A DNA stretch of 64,000 nt, from contig JAUIDI010000002.1 in assembly GCA_030428705.1 (NCBI GenBank), positions 248,001 through 312,000 on the forward strand. Direction: 5' to 3'. A model generated the notes under the pieces. That model made no database searches. It was given only the letters and a program-made list of their open reading frames with translations, and was not told the origin of the DNA. Of this stretch, positions 9,895-18,088 are shown piece by piece. The DNA comes from Bacteroidia bacterium. GTDB taxonomy: Bacteria; Bacteroidota; Bacteroidia; Flavobacteriales; Flavobacteriaceae. A program made the translations under genes and the position numbers. The stretch's first letter is position 1. Every line of letters begins with the position of its first letter.

Positions 9895-9970
9895 CACGAC
9901 ATTAAAACTATTTTTATAGTTAAATAACTATTAAAATAGTTGCTTTGTGTCGTGAATAGTAATATGTTTG
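9895..9970 (+). promoter_or_regulatory. Operator/promoter of the blaI-M56 operon: two tandem AACTAT-N4-ATAGTT dyads, outer CACGACA/TGTCGTG arms, TTG-N20-TATGTTTG promoter
   Basis: AACTATTTTTATAGTT (9906-9921) and AACTATTAAAATAGTT (9926-9941); arms 9895-9901 and 9948-9954; TTG 9940-9942; TATGTTTG 9963-9970. Confidence 0.75.
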
Positions 9971-9986
9971 GCTGAAATTAATCAGG

Positions 9987-10346
9987 ATGCTAAAATTGAC
10001 AAACAAAGAAGAAGAGGTAATGATTATACTTTGGCGGCTCAAAAAGGCCTTTGTCAAGGAAATCATGGCCGAAATCGAAGGCGACAAACCACATTACAAC
10101 ACGCTTTCTACCATCGTACGAAACCTTGAGGAAAAAAAGTACGTATCACACGAGGCTTTCGGAAATACGCATCGTTACTTTCCATTGGTAACTTTGGAAG
10201 CCTATCGCAAACGTTTTGTCAATTCTAAATTGGCCGAATACTTTGATAACTCCTATAAAAGCATGGTCTCTTTTTTTGCTAAGGAAGAGAAAATCTCGGT
10301 AGAAGAATTAAAGGAAATTATAGATCTTATCGAAAAAAAGAAATGA
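9987..10346 (+). CDS. BlaI/MecI/CopY family transcriptional repressor
   Basis: 119 aa; LTNKEEEVMIILWRLKKAFVKEIMAEIEGDKPHYNTLSTIVRNLEEKKYVSHE winged helix. Confidence 0.93.
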   Translation: MLKLTNKEEEVMIILWRLKKAFVKEIMAEIEGDKPHYNTLSTIVRNLEEKKYVSHEAFGNTHRYFPLVTLEAYRKRFVNSKLAEYFDNSYKSMVSFFAKEEKISVEELKEIIDLIEKKK

Positions 10347-12073
10347 TGGAAGCATTTTTGATCTACATAGCCAAGGCATCGTGCGTTCTAACAATATTTT
10401 ACCTTACCTATTTTACATTAAAAAGGGAGACCTTTTTTAAGTTCAATCGTTACTTTTTAATCTTTGGTCTTTTGAGCGCACTGATTTTGCCATTGATCGA
10501 GTTGACCCGGTATGTGGCCGTCGCCCCGATTACTAAAAATGTCGTTTATACTGACAATTCGTTAAATTCAACAGTCATAAACCATTCATCGAATCTTATC
10601 GATTGGACCCTTATATTTTTCATGGCCTATTTATTAGGGGTGGCATTTTTTTGCGCAAAGTTTGTTCTTCAGTTGTTGTCACTTAATAAAATGGTCAAGA
10701 CGAACACACCTTATTCTTTTGGTGGTTATAAGTATGTTGAAACTTCGTCGCGCATAGCCCCATTTTCATTTTTCAAATACATTTTTTACAATCCTACTCT
10801 ATATACCGAAAATGAACTGAAGGCCATTCTAAAGCATGAAGTTATACACAGTAGTCAATGGCATTCGGTCGACGTACTTTTGAGCCATACCGTAGCCGTT
10901 GTGACCTGGCCCAACCCTTTTAGTTGGCTGTACCAATCTGCCGTCAAGCAAAATCTGGAATTTATTGCCGACAATGGCGTAGTTCAAAACGCAAATTCTG
11001 TCAAGGGTTATCAATATACCTTGTTGAAAGTTTCTGGAAATCAGCCTTTACCTCCCCTTGTCAATACCTTTTATAATTCATCAATCAAAAAACGAATAGT
11101 CATGTTAAACAAATCAAAGTCGAACAAAATGAACATTTTAAAAGCCGCAGTAGTAATCCCTGTACTTTCCATTTTCTTGGTCAGTTTTAACACCAAAGAA
11201 GTTATTATCCCAACCGGTTACGATTTGGATTCTTCATGGGCTTTGGAAAACCCAAACGAAACGATAGAAATAATAATCAATAAAAACACCACCGACGAGG
11301 CTTTGGAAAAAGTAAAAAAAGATCTGGCCGAAAAAGATGTTGATTTTTCATATACGGTAGTACACAATGATCAAAATGAAATCATCAACATATCCATTCA
11401 AGTAAGCGGGTATGGCAATTCAGGTAGCTATAATTCAGATTCGGGTAATCCAATATCCCCCATAAAAATTGTAATCGACAAAGAAAGGGGCTTATCAATA
11501 GGAAATTCCAATGTTGATTTTGGTGGTGATAATTTTAACTTCACGATACATGAAGACGAGGATGTTTATGAAGATGGCATGCATGAAATTACCATTAAAA
11601 AAAGTAGTCGCAATAAAGGTGATGGTATGGTTTGGGTACAATCTTCGGATAAAGATCATGAAACGGTAATAATCGAAGAGACGAATGGTAAAGAAATCAT
11701 AAAAGTAAATGGTGAAGAGGTAAGCCGAGAAGAATACGAAAAAATGAAAGATGATGGTGAAATACATTCTGTACATGTCAGGAAGGGCAAAAAAGGAAAG
11801 AATGTTTTCATAATCAAGGATTCAGATGATGAACATGATATCGAAGTAATCGACAACGATGATAACAGTTTTTTCTTTATTGATACCGATGGAGATGAAG
11901 AACCTCTTTATGTAATTGACGGCAAAGAAACAAGTGAAAAGAAATTCAAAAAACTATCTCCTTCTGAAGTTGAAAAAATTGAAGTATTAAAAGGAGATGG
12001 GGCCACCAAAAAATATGGTAAAAAGGCGAAAAACGGAGTAGTCGAAATTACCACTAAAAAGAAAAACAACTGA
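10343..12073 (+). CDS. BlaR1-like M56 family metallopeptidase with C-terminal TonB plug-like segment
   Basis: 576 aa; N-terminal TM helices; HExxH (LKHEVIHSSQWHSVD); C-term YVIDGKETSEKKFKKLSPSEVEKIEVLKGDGATKKYGKKAKNGVVEITTK; 4-nt overlap with blaI. Confidence 0.9.
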   Translation: MMEAFLIYIAKASCVLTIFYLTYFTLKRETFFKFNRYFLIFGLLSALILPLIELTRYVAVAPITKNVVYTDNSLNSTVINHSSNLIDWTLIFFMAYLLGVAFFCAKFVLQLLSLNKMVKTNTPYSFGGYKYVETSSRIAPFSFFKYIFYNPTLYTENELKAILKHEVIHSSQWHSVDVLLSHTVAVVTWPNPFSWLYQSAVKQNLEFIADNGVVQNANSVKGYQYTLLKVSGNQPLPPLVNTFYNSSIKKRIVMLNKSKSNKMNILKAAVVIPVLSIFLVSFNTKEVIIPTGYDLDSSWALENPNETIEIIINKNTTDEALEKVKKDLAEKDVDFSYTVVHNDQNEIINISIQVSGYGNSGSYNSDSGNPISPIKIVIDKERGLSIGNSNVDFGGDNFNFTIHEDEDVYEDGMHEITIKKSSRNKGDGMVWVQSSDKDHETVIIEETNGKEIIKVNGEEVSREEYEKMKDDGEIHSVHVRKGKKGKNVFIIKDSDDEHDIEVIDNDDNSFFFIDTDGDEEPLYVIDGKETSEKKFKKLSPSEVEKIEVLKGDGATKKYGKKAKNGVVEITTKKKNN

Positions 12074-12098
12074 TCAACCAGCACTTTTTATACCATTG

Positions 12099-12130
12099 AA
12101 ACCGACCATGAAAAGTGTCGGTTTTTTTCT
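12099..12130 (+). terminator. Intrinsic terminator after the M56 peptidase gene
   Basis: AAACCGAC-loop-GTCGGTTT followed by a T-run. Confidence 0.8.
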
Positions 12131-12438
12131 GTCGTAATAACGGAAAAGCTAAAAAACACCTTTTTTTTAATGAAATGCCCCTTCATTTCAAAAAATGGAC
12201 CATAAAACGCTCTAGAAAAGTTTTAATTTATAATATACTTATCCAATATATGTAACATTATATAACTATGTTAAAGAGGTATTCCATAATACTATAACAA
12301 TTACCGTCTTTTTAATTACAATAGTGTATTCACTTGTATTGATTTAACTAAAAATTCTTTGAAATGAGCATAAAGTTTATTTATCTTATTTAGATAATCG
12401 ATTATCAAAATTAATATTAACCCTTAAAACCCCGAACT

Positions 12439-12501
12439 ATGATTACACTAGCTAAATTGTTGCTGTATCTGTTACTATCACTGATCATGATGTTGGCATG
12501 A
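12439..12501 (+). CDS. Candidate hydrophobic micropeptide (20 aa, MITLAKLLLYLLLSLIMMLA)
   Basis: Direct translation ATG..TGA, followed about 30 nt later by a perfect terminator; no homology known to me. Confidence 0.25.
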   Translation: MITLAKLLLYLLLSLIMMLA

Positions 12502-12530
12502 GTAGTCATATAGGCGTCTATATAATTTGT

Positions 12531-12561
12531 AGTCCTAGCTGGTACCAAGCTAGGACTTTTT
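12531..12561 (+). terminator. Perfect intrinsic terminator
   Basis: AGTCCTAGCT-GGTACCA-AGCTAGGACT-TTTT, 10 bp perfect stem. Confidence 0.85.
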
Positions 12562-12600
12562 CATTTGATTAACTTCCTATATTTGTCTAAACGAAACAGG

Positions 12601-12753
12601 ATGAAAAAGGCATTTTTCAAATTCTTGGCCAAGGTGAACAAATTGATCCTTCCCTCCTATACCAAACAAAGATTGGATTTGGCCAAAGCATCAAAACTAC
12701 AGTTGGCCATTATCGGCTGGCGCTATTTCGTGACGACCAACGCTCTGGGCTAA
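12601..12753 (+). CDS. Small conserved-looking basic protein, 50 aa (homologs sometimes labelled 'SsrA-binding protein')
   Basis: MKKAFFKFLAKVNKLILPSYTKQRLDLAKASKLQLAIIGWRYFVTTNALG; start placed at the internal ATG 12601. Confidence 0.65.
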   Translation: MKKAFFKFLAKVNKLILPSYTKQRLDLAKASKLQLAIIGWRYFVTTNALG

Positions 12754-13262
12754 TAATGCAGTAACGACTTTACAGAATAGTCCTTAAGTTTTTCACTTCC
12801 CTTAAGAAAGTCCAATTCGATCAAGAAATTACATTGCACGATTTCACCACCCAGCCGTTCCACCAATCTGCAAACCGCAGCGGCAGTTCCACCTGTTGCC
12901 AAAACATCGTCGTGCACCAAAACTTTTTCCCCTTTTTGAATACTATCAAAATGTATTTCCAAGGTATCCGTTCCATACTCCAGTGAATATTCTTCTTTGA
13001 TAGTCTTATAAGGTAGTTTACCCGATTTACGAACGGGTACGAATCCGGCCTTCAATTCCGAAGCCAACAATAAGGCAAAGAAAAAACCTCGGCTTTCCAT
13101 TCCTACTACCTTGTTTATCTTTTGATTTTCGACAAGTGCCAACAATGCTTCTGCAGCGAATCTAAGGGCAATTGGATTTTTTAACAGTGGCGTAATATCC
13201 TTGAAAACAACACCTTCACTTGGAAAATCCCTTATATCTCGCACATAGTCCTTAAGATCCAT
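12750..13262 (-). CDS. apt: Adenine phosphoribosyltransferase
   Basis: 170 aa; VVGMESRGFFFALLLASELKAGFVPVRKSGKLP; VLVHDDVLATGGTAAAVCRLVE. Confidence 0.97.
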   Translation of the reverse strand: MDLKDYVRDIRDFPSEGVVFKDITPLLKNPIALRFAAEALLALVENQKINKVVGMESRGFFFALLLASELKAGFVPVRKSGKLPYKTIKEEYSLEYGTDTLEIHFDSIQKGEKVLVHDDVLATGGTAAAVCRLVERLGGEIVQCNFLIELDFLKGSEKLKDYSVKSLLHY

Positions 13263-13282
13263 TTATTTAGACTTCGGTTAGT

Positions 13283-13313
13283 TTGTGGTTAAATTTAAAA
13301 AGAAATATATTTG
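13283..13313 (+). promoter_or_regulatory. Bacteroidota-type promoter of tRNA-Arg
   Basis: TTG (13283-13285)-N20-TATATTTG (13306-13313), 11 nt before the tRNA 5' end. Confidence 0.75.
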
Positions 13314-13324
13314 CACCCCAATTT

Positions 13325-13401
13325 GGCCTCGTGGCGCAACTGAATAGCGCATCTGATTACGGCTCAGAAGGTTGCAGGTTTGAATCCTGCCGAGGTCACC
13401 A
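13325..13401 (+). tRNA. tRNA-Arg(ACG), CCA encoded
   Basis: GGCCTCG..CGAGGTC acceptor, TCTGA-TTACGGC-TCAGA anticodon arm (ACG), GGTTTGAATCC T-arm, ACCA 3' end. Confidence 0.95.
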
Positions 13402-13405
13402 TAAG

Positions 13406-13437
13406 AAAAAGTCCATCGCTACTAGGTGGACTTTTTT
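13406..13437 (+). terminator. Intrinsic terminator after tRNA-Arg
   Basis: AAAAAGTCCA-loop-TGGACTTTTTT. Confidence 0.8.
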
Positions 13438-13573
13438 AATTAGGAAGGGGTATTTTGAATCTAGACGCTTATTTTGATTCAGACAGGATGGCACAATTCC
13501 TTACTAAAACTCATTTCGCGTATTCGACTGGCATTACTACTTACGAAACATTCACTAAAGACAATCTGTATTT

Positions 13574-14737
13574 CTAGTCTTCCTTATCATAACTTATAAA
13601 CTTGCCGTCTTCCCTGACCGATAAGATTTTGCTGGTAAACGGGCTTTCAACATAAATATTCCAACCGGTCTTATGCTTTTCGAAAATCGGAGTAATGGTT
13701 TTACCCGATACTTCAAAAGTCTTTTCCAATTCGCCTTTTTTCGGTCTCGAACTCTGTTCTCTTTCGGCTTGCCATAGTTTTCTGCTCAAACCGTATAAGT
13801 ACCATTTGATTTTTTCATCATTGGCGATTTCAAAATTTCCATTGGCAGAAGTCTCATTTGAAAAGTATACATAGCCCCAATGTTCGGGTTCATGCATATT
13901 AATAACACCTTGCGGCGACCAAACCCAATTGTATTCCGGTAAATACTTTCCTGATTCGTCCTTTTTTCTTGAATACCTTCCGTTTTTGAGGTCGTATTCC
14001 CAGTTGACCCGCGAAAAATTTAAGCGCCAAAATTCATTGACGGGTATTCTTCGTTCTTTGGCCGCCTCTAGGAGTGATTTCCAGGGCATAGCGATTTCAA
14101 CACTCCAGCCTTTATCTTCATCGTTCGGATCGTTCAAAGTCCCATCAATGTGCACCGCGGTTTTTAATCCGTGAATATCCCATCCATCAATCACCTTAGG
14201 ATGATTTCGGTAGGGTTTGGTAAGCCATAAATCCCAGATGGTATTCAATACGTTCATTTCAAATTCCATATAATCATGGGTGTCGCCATCAGGATCTATG
14301 AAAATTTCAAAATCATTGTTATGGAAAATTACCGTATCCCTTTGTTTGAGCGTACCCCAAACGTGAGGTTCTTCCATAGTCGCGAAAAAATACAGATAGT
14401 CTTCGTTCCATAGCATCTTCATTCGGGTTCTGTACAAAGGTGTCTTTCTCCCTTCGATATCGATAAAGTCTTGAGACCAATCTGCACTTTTCCATGAAGC
14501 TTCAAGCGCACGTCCGTCAATTTCGAGTGGCTCATTTGTCTTAAGTACGGTATATGTTCTAGGCGACTGCTGCGCACCTAACAAAAAGCAGTTAATAGAT
14601 AAAACCCACATTAAAAATCTAGCTAGACCTTTCGTACTACCAAAAGACCTCAGGTTACCATGTACACGAACAATTTTCATAATGTTGGTTTTTAAAAATA
14701 TCATACGCTTCAATTGAAAACATCGGTGCTCTTTCAT
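13574..14737 (-). CDS. Carbohydrate-binding family 9-like (CBM9) secreted protein
   Basis: 387 aa ORF (start possibly 14680); LKTNEPLEIDGRALEASWKSADWSQDFIDIEG, NDFEIFIDPDGDTHDYMEFEMNVLNTIWDL, WSVEIAMPWKSL. Confidence 0.85.
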   Translation of the reverse strand: MKEHRCFQLKRMIFLKTNIMKIVRVHGNLRSFGSTKGLARFLMWVLSINCFLLGAQQSPRTYTVLKTNEPLEIDGRALEASWKSADWSQDFIDIEGRKTPLYRTRMKMLWNEDYLYFFATMEEPHVWGTLKQRDTVIFHNNDFEIFIDPDGDTHDYMEFEMNVLNTIWDLWLTKPYRNHPKVIDGWDIHGLKTAVHIDGTLNDPNDEDKGWSVEIAMPWKSLLEAAKERRIPVNEFWRLNFSRVNWEYDLKNGRYSRKKDESGKYLPEYNWVWSPQGVINMHEPEHWGYVYFSNETSANGNFEIANDEKIKWYLYGLSRKLWQAEREQSSRPKKGELEKTFEVSGKTITPIFEKHKTGWNIYVESPFTSKILSVREDGKFISYDKED

Positions 14738-14942
14738 TGGCCAAATACTTTTATGAAAAATATTTACCTTACGCCTATTACTTACAAACTACATTCAATG
14801 TCGTCAGCCTTAAATTTACGAATTGAATTAAAAAATTTGAGAAGTCTTCTTAAATCAAGTATTGTAAGATCGACCCAACGAGTATACTAAGTGTATAGCA
14901 TTATATAAAATCTGGAAATAGTTATTTATTAATCAGTCTGAA

Positions 14943-16025
14943 ATGGGCATCAACAACCAACTTGATGATATATTAAGAGTTGACTCTACAGGTAAATACA
15001 GGGTAACTTATTGGCATCATATAATATTCTGGGTTCTTTACTTTGCATTTAATACGCTACGTTGGCAGAGTATTCATGGTGATTTTATGTATTCGCTCAA
15101 GACCAATCTGATCGGTTTTCCTATTCATATGACCCTATGTTACCTGAATGTCTATGTGTTGATGCCAAGGTTTATATATACAAGAAAATATCTTAGTTAT
15201 ACCCTTTTAATCTTGGGTGCCCTTTTCGTAATGTTGCTCGTCAAATTCAATCTCACCTATTATTTAGTAGGGCCGAACGTAATGCCTGAGGCAGAAGAAG
15301 AAGTTACAAGCATTACATTAAATTACGCCATTGTCACCATGATCGGCGAAGTTTACGTAATCTCATTTTTTACCGCTATCAAGATTACCGTAGATTGGCT
15401 TCGGGAACATAGCAAGTTGCACGATTTGGAAAAAAGACAACTCACCACCGAACTTCGGTTTCTACGGTCACAGGTTTCCCCCCATTTCTTCTTCAATACA
15501 CTCAATAACATCTATTCGCTGACCCTTTCGAAATCAAAAAAAGCACCCGAGGTTGTCCTGAAACTTTCCGAGCTGATGCGGTATCTACTATATGCGACCG
15601 CGCAAAGTAAACAGGATTTAAAAAGCGAAATCGACTGTATTCAAAATTATATCGATTTGGAACGTATTCGTTTTGACGATTCGCTTGAGGTTCAAATGAA
15701 TATTTCGGGTCAACTAGAGGATAAAAAAATCGCCCCGATGTTGCTTATTCCTCTTATCGAAAATTGTTTCAAACATGGTGCCAATAAAAGTATCGACCAT
15801 ATATCGATACTTATTGGTGTCGAGGTCAAAGATGACTTTCTTTTTTTCGACGTGTCGAACACCGTTCCGAAAACGAGAAAGTCGAAAAAAGCCCCTTCCG
15901 AAGGAGGAATCGGGTTATCCAATGTTAAAAAACGTTTGGAACTAGGATATGATGCCGATGATTATGACCTTTCCATCAATGAAAGGGAAGACAAGTTTTA
16001 CGTGAACTTAAAATTGAGAGTGTAA
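14943..16025 (+). CDS. LytS/YehU-type sensor histidine kinase
   Basis: 360 aa; TM N-terminus; LRSQVSPHFFFNTLNNIYSL; IAPMLLIPLIENCFKHG; GGIGLSNVKKRL. Confidence 0.94.
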   Translation: MGINNQLDDILRVDSTGKYRVTYWHHIIFWVLYFAFNTLRWQSIHGDFMYSLKTNLIGFPIHMTLCYLNVYVLMPRFIYTRKYLSYTLLILGALFVMLLVKFNLTYYLVGPNVMPEAEEEVTSITLNYAIVTMIGEVYVISFFTAIKITVDWLREHSKLHDLEKRQLTTELRFLRSQVSPHFFFNTLNNIYSLTLSKSKKAPEVVLKLSELMRYLLYATAQSKQDLKSEIDCIQNYIDLERIRFDDSLEVQMNISGQLEDKKIAPMLLIPLIENCFKHGANKSIDHISILIGVEVKDDFLFFDVSNTVPKTRKSKKAPSEGGIGLSNVKKRLELGYDADDYDLSINEREDKFYVNLKLRV

Positions 16026-16735
16026 TGGAATTAAAAGCCATCGTTATTGATGACGAGCCGTTGGCTGTAAATGTACTCAAGAACTATATCGAACAGATCA
16101 AGGATCTTCACTTGGTAAGGACTTTTTCAAATGCAATTGAGGCATCTACATATGTTCAAGCCAACCAAGTGGACATTATTTTTCTGGATATAGACATGCC
16201 CATACTCGGCGGACTTGATTTTCTCGAAAGTCTTAAGGTAAAACCTATGGTGGTAATCACATCTGCCCATGAAGAATATGCCCTGAAAAGTTATGAACTG
16301 GAGGTAATCGATTATTTGGTAAAACCCATACCTTTTCCGAGATTCTTGAAAGCGATCAATCGTATAATAGGCCTAAAACATCCGAAAGGGGAGCCTAATC
16401 ATGTAAGCTCGGAAAAAGCCTATATTTTTGTAAAAGTGGATAAGAAAAAACTTCAAAAAATCCATTTGAACGACATTTTGGTTATCGAGAGTCTCAAAGA
16501 TTATATTCGTATCAAAACCAAGACCGACAAGTTCATTATTCATAGAACTTTGGGCAGTTTTACCGACGAGCTTCCTTCGGATAGATTTCTAAGAATACAC
16601 AGATCTTTTACGGTTGCCCTCGACAAAGTCGATGCTGTTGAGGGAAACAGTCTTGAAGTCGACGGAATGCGCTATACGATAGGCCGCAGCTATATCGAGG
16701 CCGTCAAAAGCCGAATTCTGGAAGATTTGTTGTAA
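16025..16735 (+). CDS. LytTR family response regulator
   Basis: 236 aa; receiver IVIDDEPLAVNVL..IIFLDIDMPILGGLDFL; LytTR C-term; TAATG overlap with the kinase. Confidence 0.95.
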   Translation: MELKAIVIDDEPLAVNVLKNYIEQIKDLHLVRTFSNAIEASTYVQANQVDIIFLDIDMPILGGLDFLESLKVKPMVVITSAHEEYALKSYELEVIDYLVKPIPFPRFLKAINRIIGLKHPKGEPNHVSSEKAYIFVKVDKKKLQKIHLNDILVIESLKDYIRIKTKTDKFIIHRTLGSFTDELPSDRFLRIHRSFTVALDKVDAVEGNSLEVDGMRYTIGRSYIEAVKSRILEDLL

Positions 16736-16802
16736 TCGACATGGCAATATTCCGACTATGAGTATTAACTTTTCACACCAATAAATTTAGAAAACGATTT
16801 AA

Positions 16803-17360
16803 ATGGAATCCATTTTACAACCTTGGCCATGGTATGTTTCCGGCCCTTTAATAGCTTTGACAATGTTTGCTCTGATCTATCTCGGAAAAACCTTTGGCAT
16901 GTCTTCAAGTCTGAAAACGTTGTGCAGTATCGGCGGTGCCGGCAAATATTCCGATTTTTTCAGATTCGATTGGAAGGCCCAGCGATGGAATTTAATAGTA
17001 GTCTTAGGAGCCATTATCGGAGGTTTTTTTGCCACGAACTTTATGTCGGACGGCGCGACCATTGCACTAAGTTCTGAAACCGTTTCGGACCTTCAAGAAT
17101 TCGGTTTTTCGAATATCGGCGAAACCCTGTTACCACAGGAAATCTATTCTTGGAACAATGTTTTGTCCTTAAAAGGAATGTCGATTCTAGTCGTTGCGGG
17201 TTTTTGCGTTGGATTTGGAACCCGATATGCCGGCGGATGTACTTCGGGCCATGCAATTACCGGTCTGAGCAACCTGCAACTACCCTCTTTGATCGCAGTC
17301 ATCGGATTCTTTATCGGTGGCCTCATTATGACCCATTTTATACTACCGTTAATTTTTTGA
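16803..17360 (+). CDS. YeeE/YedE family sulfur-compound transporter, part 1
   Basis: 185 aa; GTRYAGGCTSGHAITGLSNLQLPSL motif. Confidence 0.9.
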   Translation: MESILQPWPWYVSGPLIALTMFALIYLGKTFGMSSSLKTLCSIGGAGKYSDFFRFDWKAQRWNLIVVLGAIIGGFFATNFMSDGATIALSSETVSDLQEFGFSNIGETLLPQEIYSWNNVLSLKGMSILVVAGFCVGFGTRYAGGCTSGHAITGLSNLQLPSLIAVIGFFIGGLIMTHFILPLIF

Positions 17361-17361
17361 T

Positions 17362-17775
17362 ATGAAATTTTTGAAATTCTTATTTATCGGGATTTTTTTT
17401 GGAATCATACTCGTCAAATCGGAGGCTGTTTCCTGGTATCGCATTTTCGAGATGTTCAAATTCCAGTCTTTTCATATGTACGGTATCATCGGATCCGCCG
17501 TGGGCCTTGGAATCATACTTATTCAGAGTATCAAAAAATTGAAGATGCGAAGTGTCGAAGGAAACGAAATTTACCTGCCTCCTAAAGAAAAAGGGGTTGT
17601 TCGCTATATTTTGGGGGGTGCCATTTTTGGTCTTGGATGGGCCTTGGCCGGTGCTTGTCCCGGGCCGATGTACATTCTATTGGGTACCGGAGTCTTTAGC
17701 ATGTTGATAGTAATTGCTGCCGCAATTTTGGGTACGTTTACCTACGGCATTTTGAAGAATAAATTACCGCATTAA
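17362..17775 (+). CDS. YeeE/YedE family transporter, part 2 (DUF6691-like)
   Basis: 137 aa; ILGGAIFGLGWALAGACPGPMYILLGTG. Confidence 0.9.
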   Translation: MKFLKFLFIGIFFGIILVKSEAVSWYRIFEMFKFQSFHMYGIIGSAVGLGIILIQSIKKLKMRSVEGNEIYLPPKEKGVVRYILGGAIFGLGWALAGACPGPMYILLGTGVFSMLIVIAAAILGTFTYGILKNKLPH

Positions 17776-17781
17776 TACCTT

Positions 17782-18057
17782 TTAGACGATTTCAGCACTC
17801 AAGCCGGCTTGAATCAACCCACTGCAGCGTGGTTCAAGGTCACTATATTCACCTGTCTTAACGGTACATTTGCCCTTGTGATGAACAATCAGTGCACATT
17901 GTTCGGCCTGTATCGGTGAATGTTCACATACCGCGACCAAGGTTTCGATTACATGGTCAAAAGTATTTACCTCATCGTTGAACAGTACAATTTCGTTTTG
18001 TTTGACGGTCTCATCTTCTAAAAGTAATTCTTCGGATATCTGTTCTTTGGTACCCAT
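17782..18057 (-). CDS. clpS: ATP-dependent Clp protease adaptor ClpS
   Basis: 91 aa; EIVLFNDEVNTFDHVIETLVAVCEHSPIQAEQCALIVHHKGKCTVKTG. Confidence 0.95.
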   Translation of the reverse strand: MGTKEQISEELLLEDETVKQNEIVLFNDEVNTFDHVIETLVAVCEHSPIQAEQCALIVHHKGKCTVKTGEYSDLEPRCSGLIQAGLSAEIV

Positions 18058-18088
18058 TGGATCGTTTTTAAATTGTCAAATACCTTAC

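Noticed and set aside
13283-13477. 64-aa ORF (..LVAQLNSASDYGSEGCRFESCRGH..)
   Set aside because: It is the translation of tRNA-Arg plus flanks, a classic spurious ORF.
13488-13577. 29-aa ORF MAQFLTKTHFAYSTGITTYETFTKDNLYF
   Set aside because: Overlaps the stop of the CBM9-like gene and lacks promoter, terminator or homology support; may be chance.
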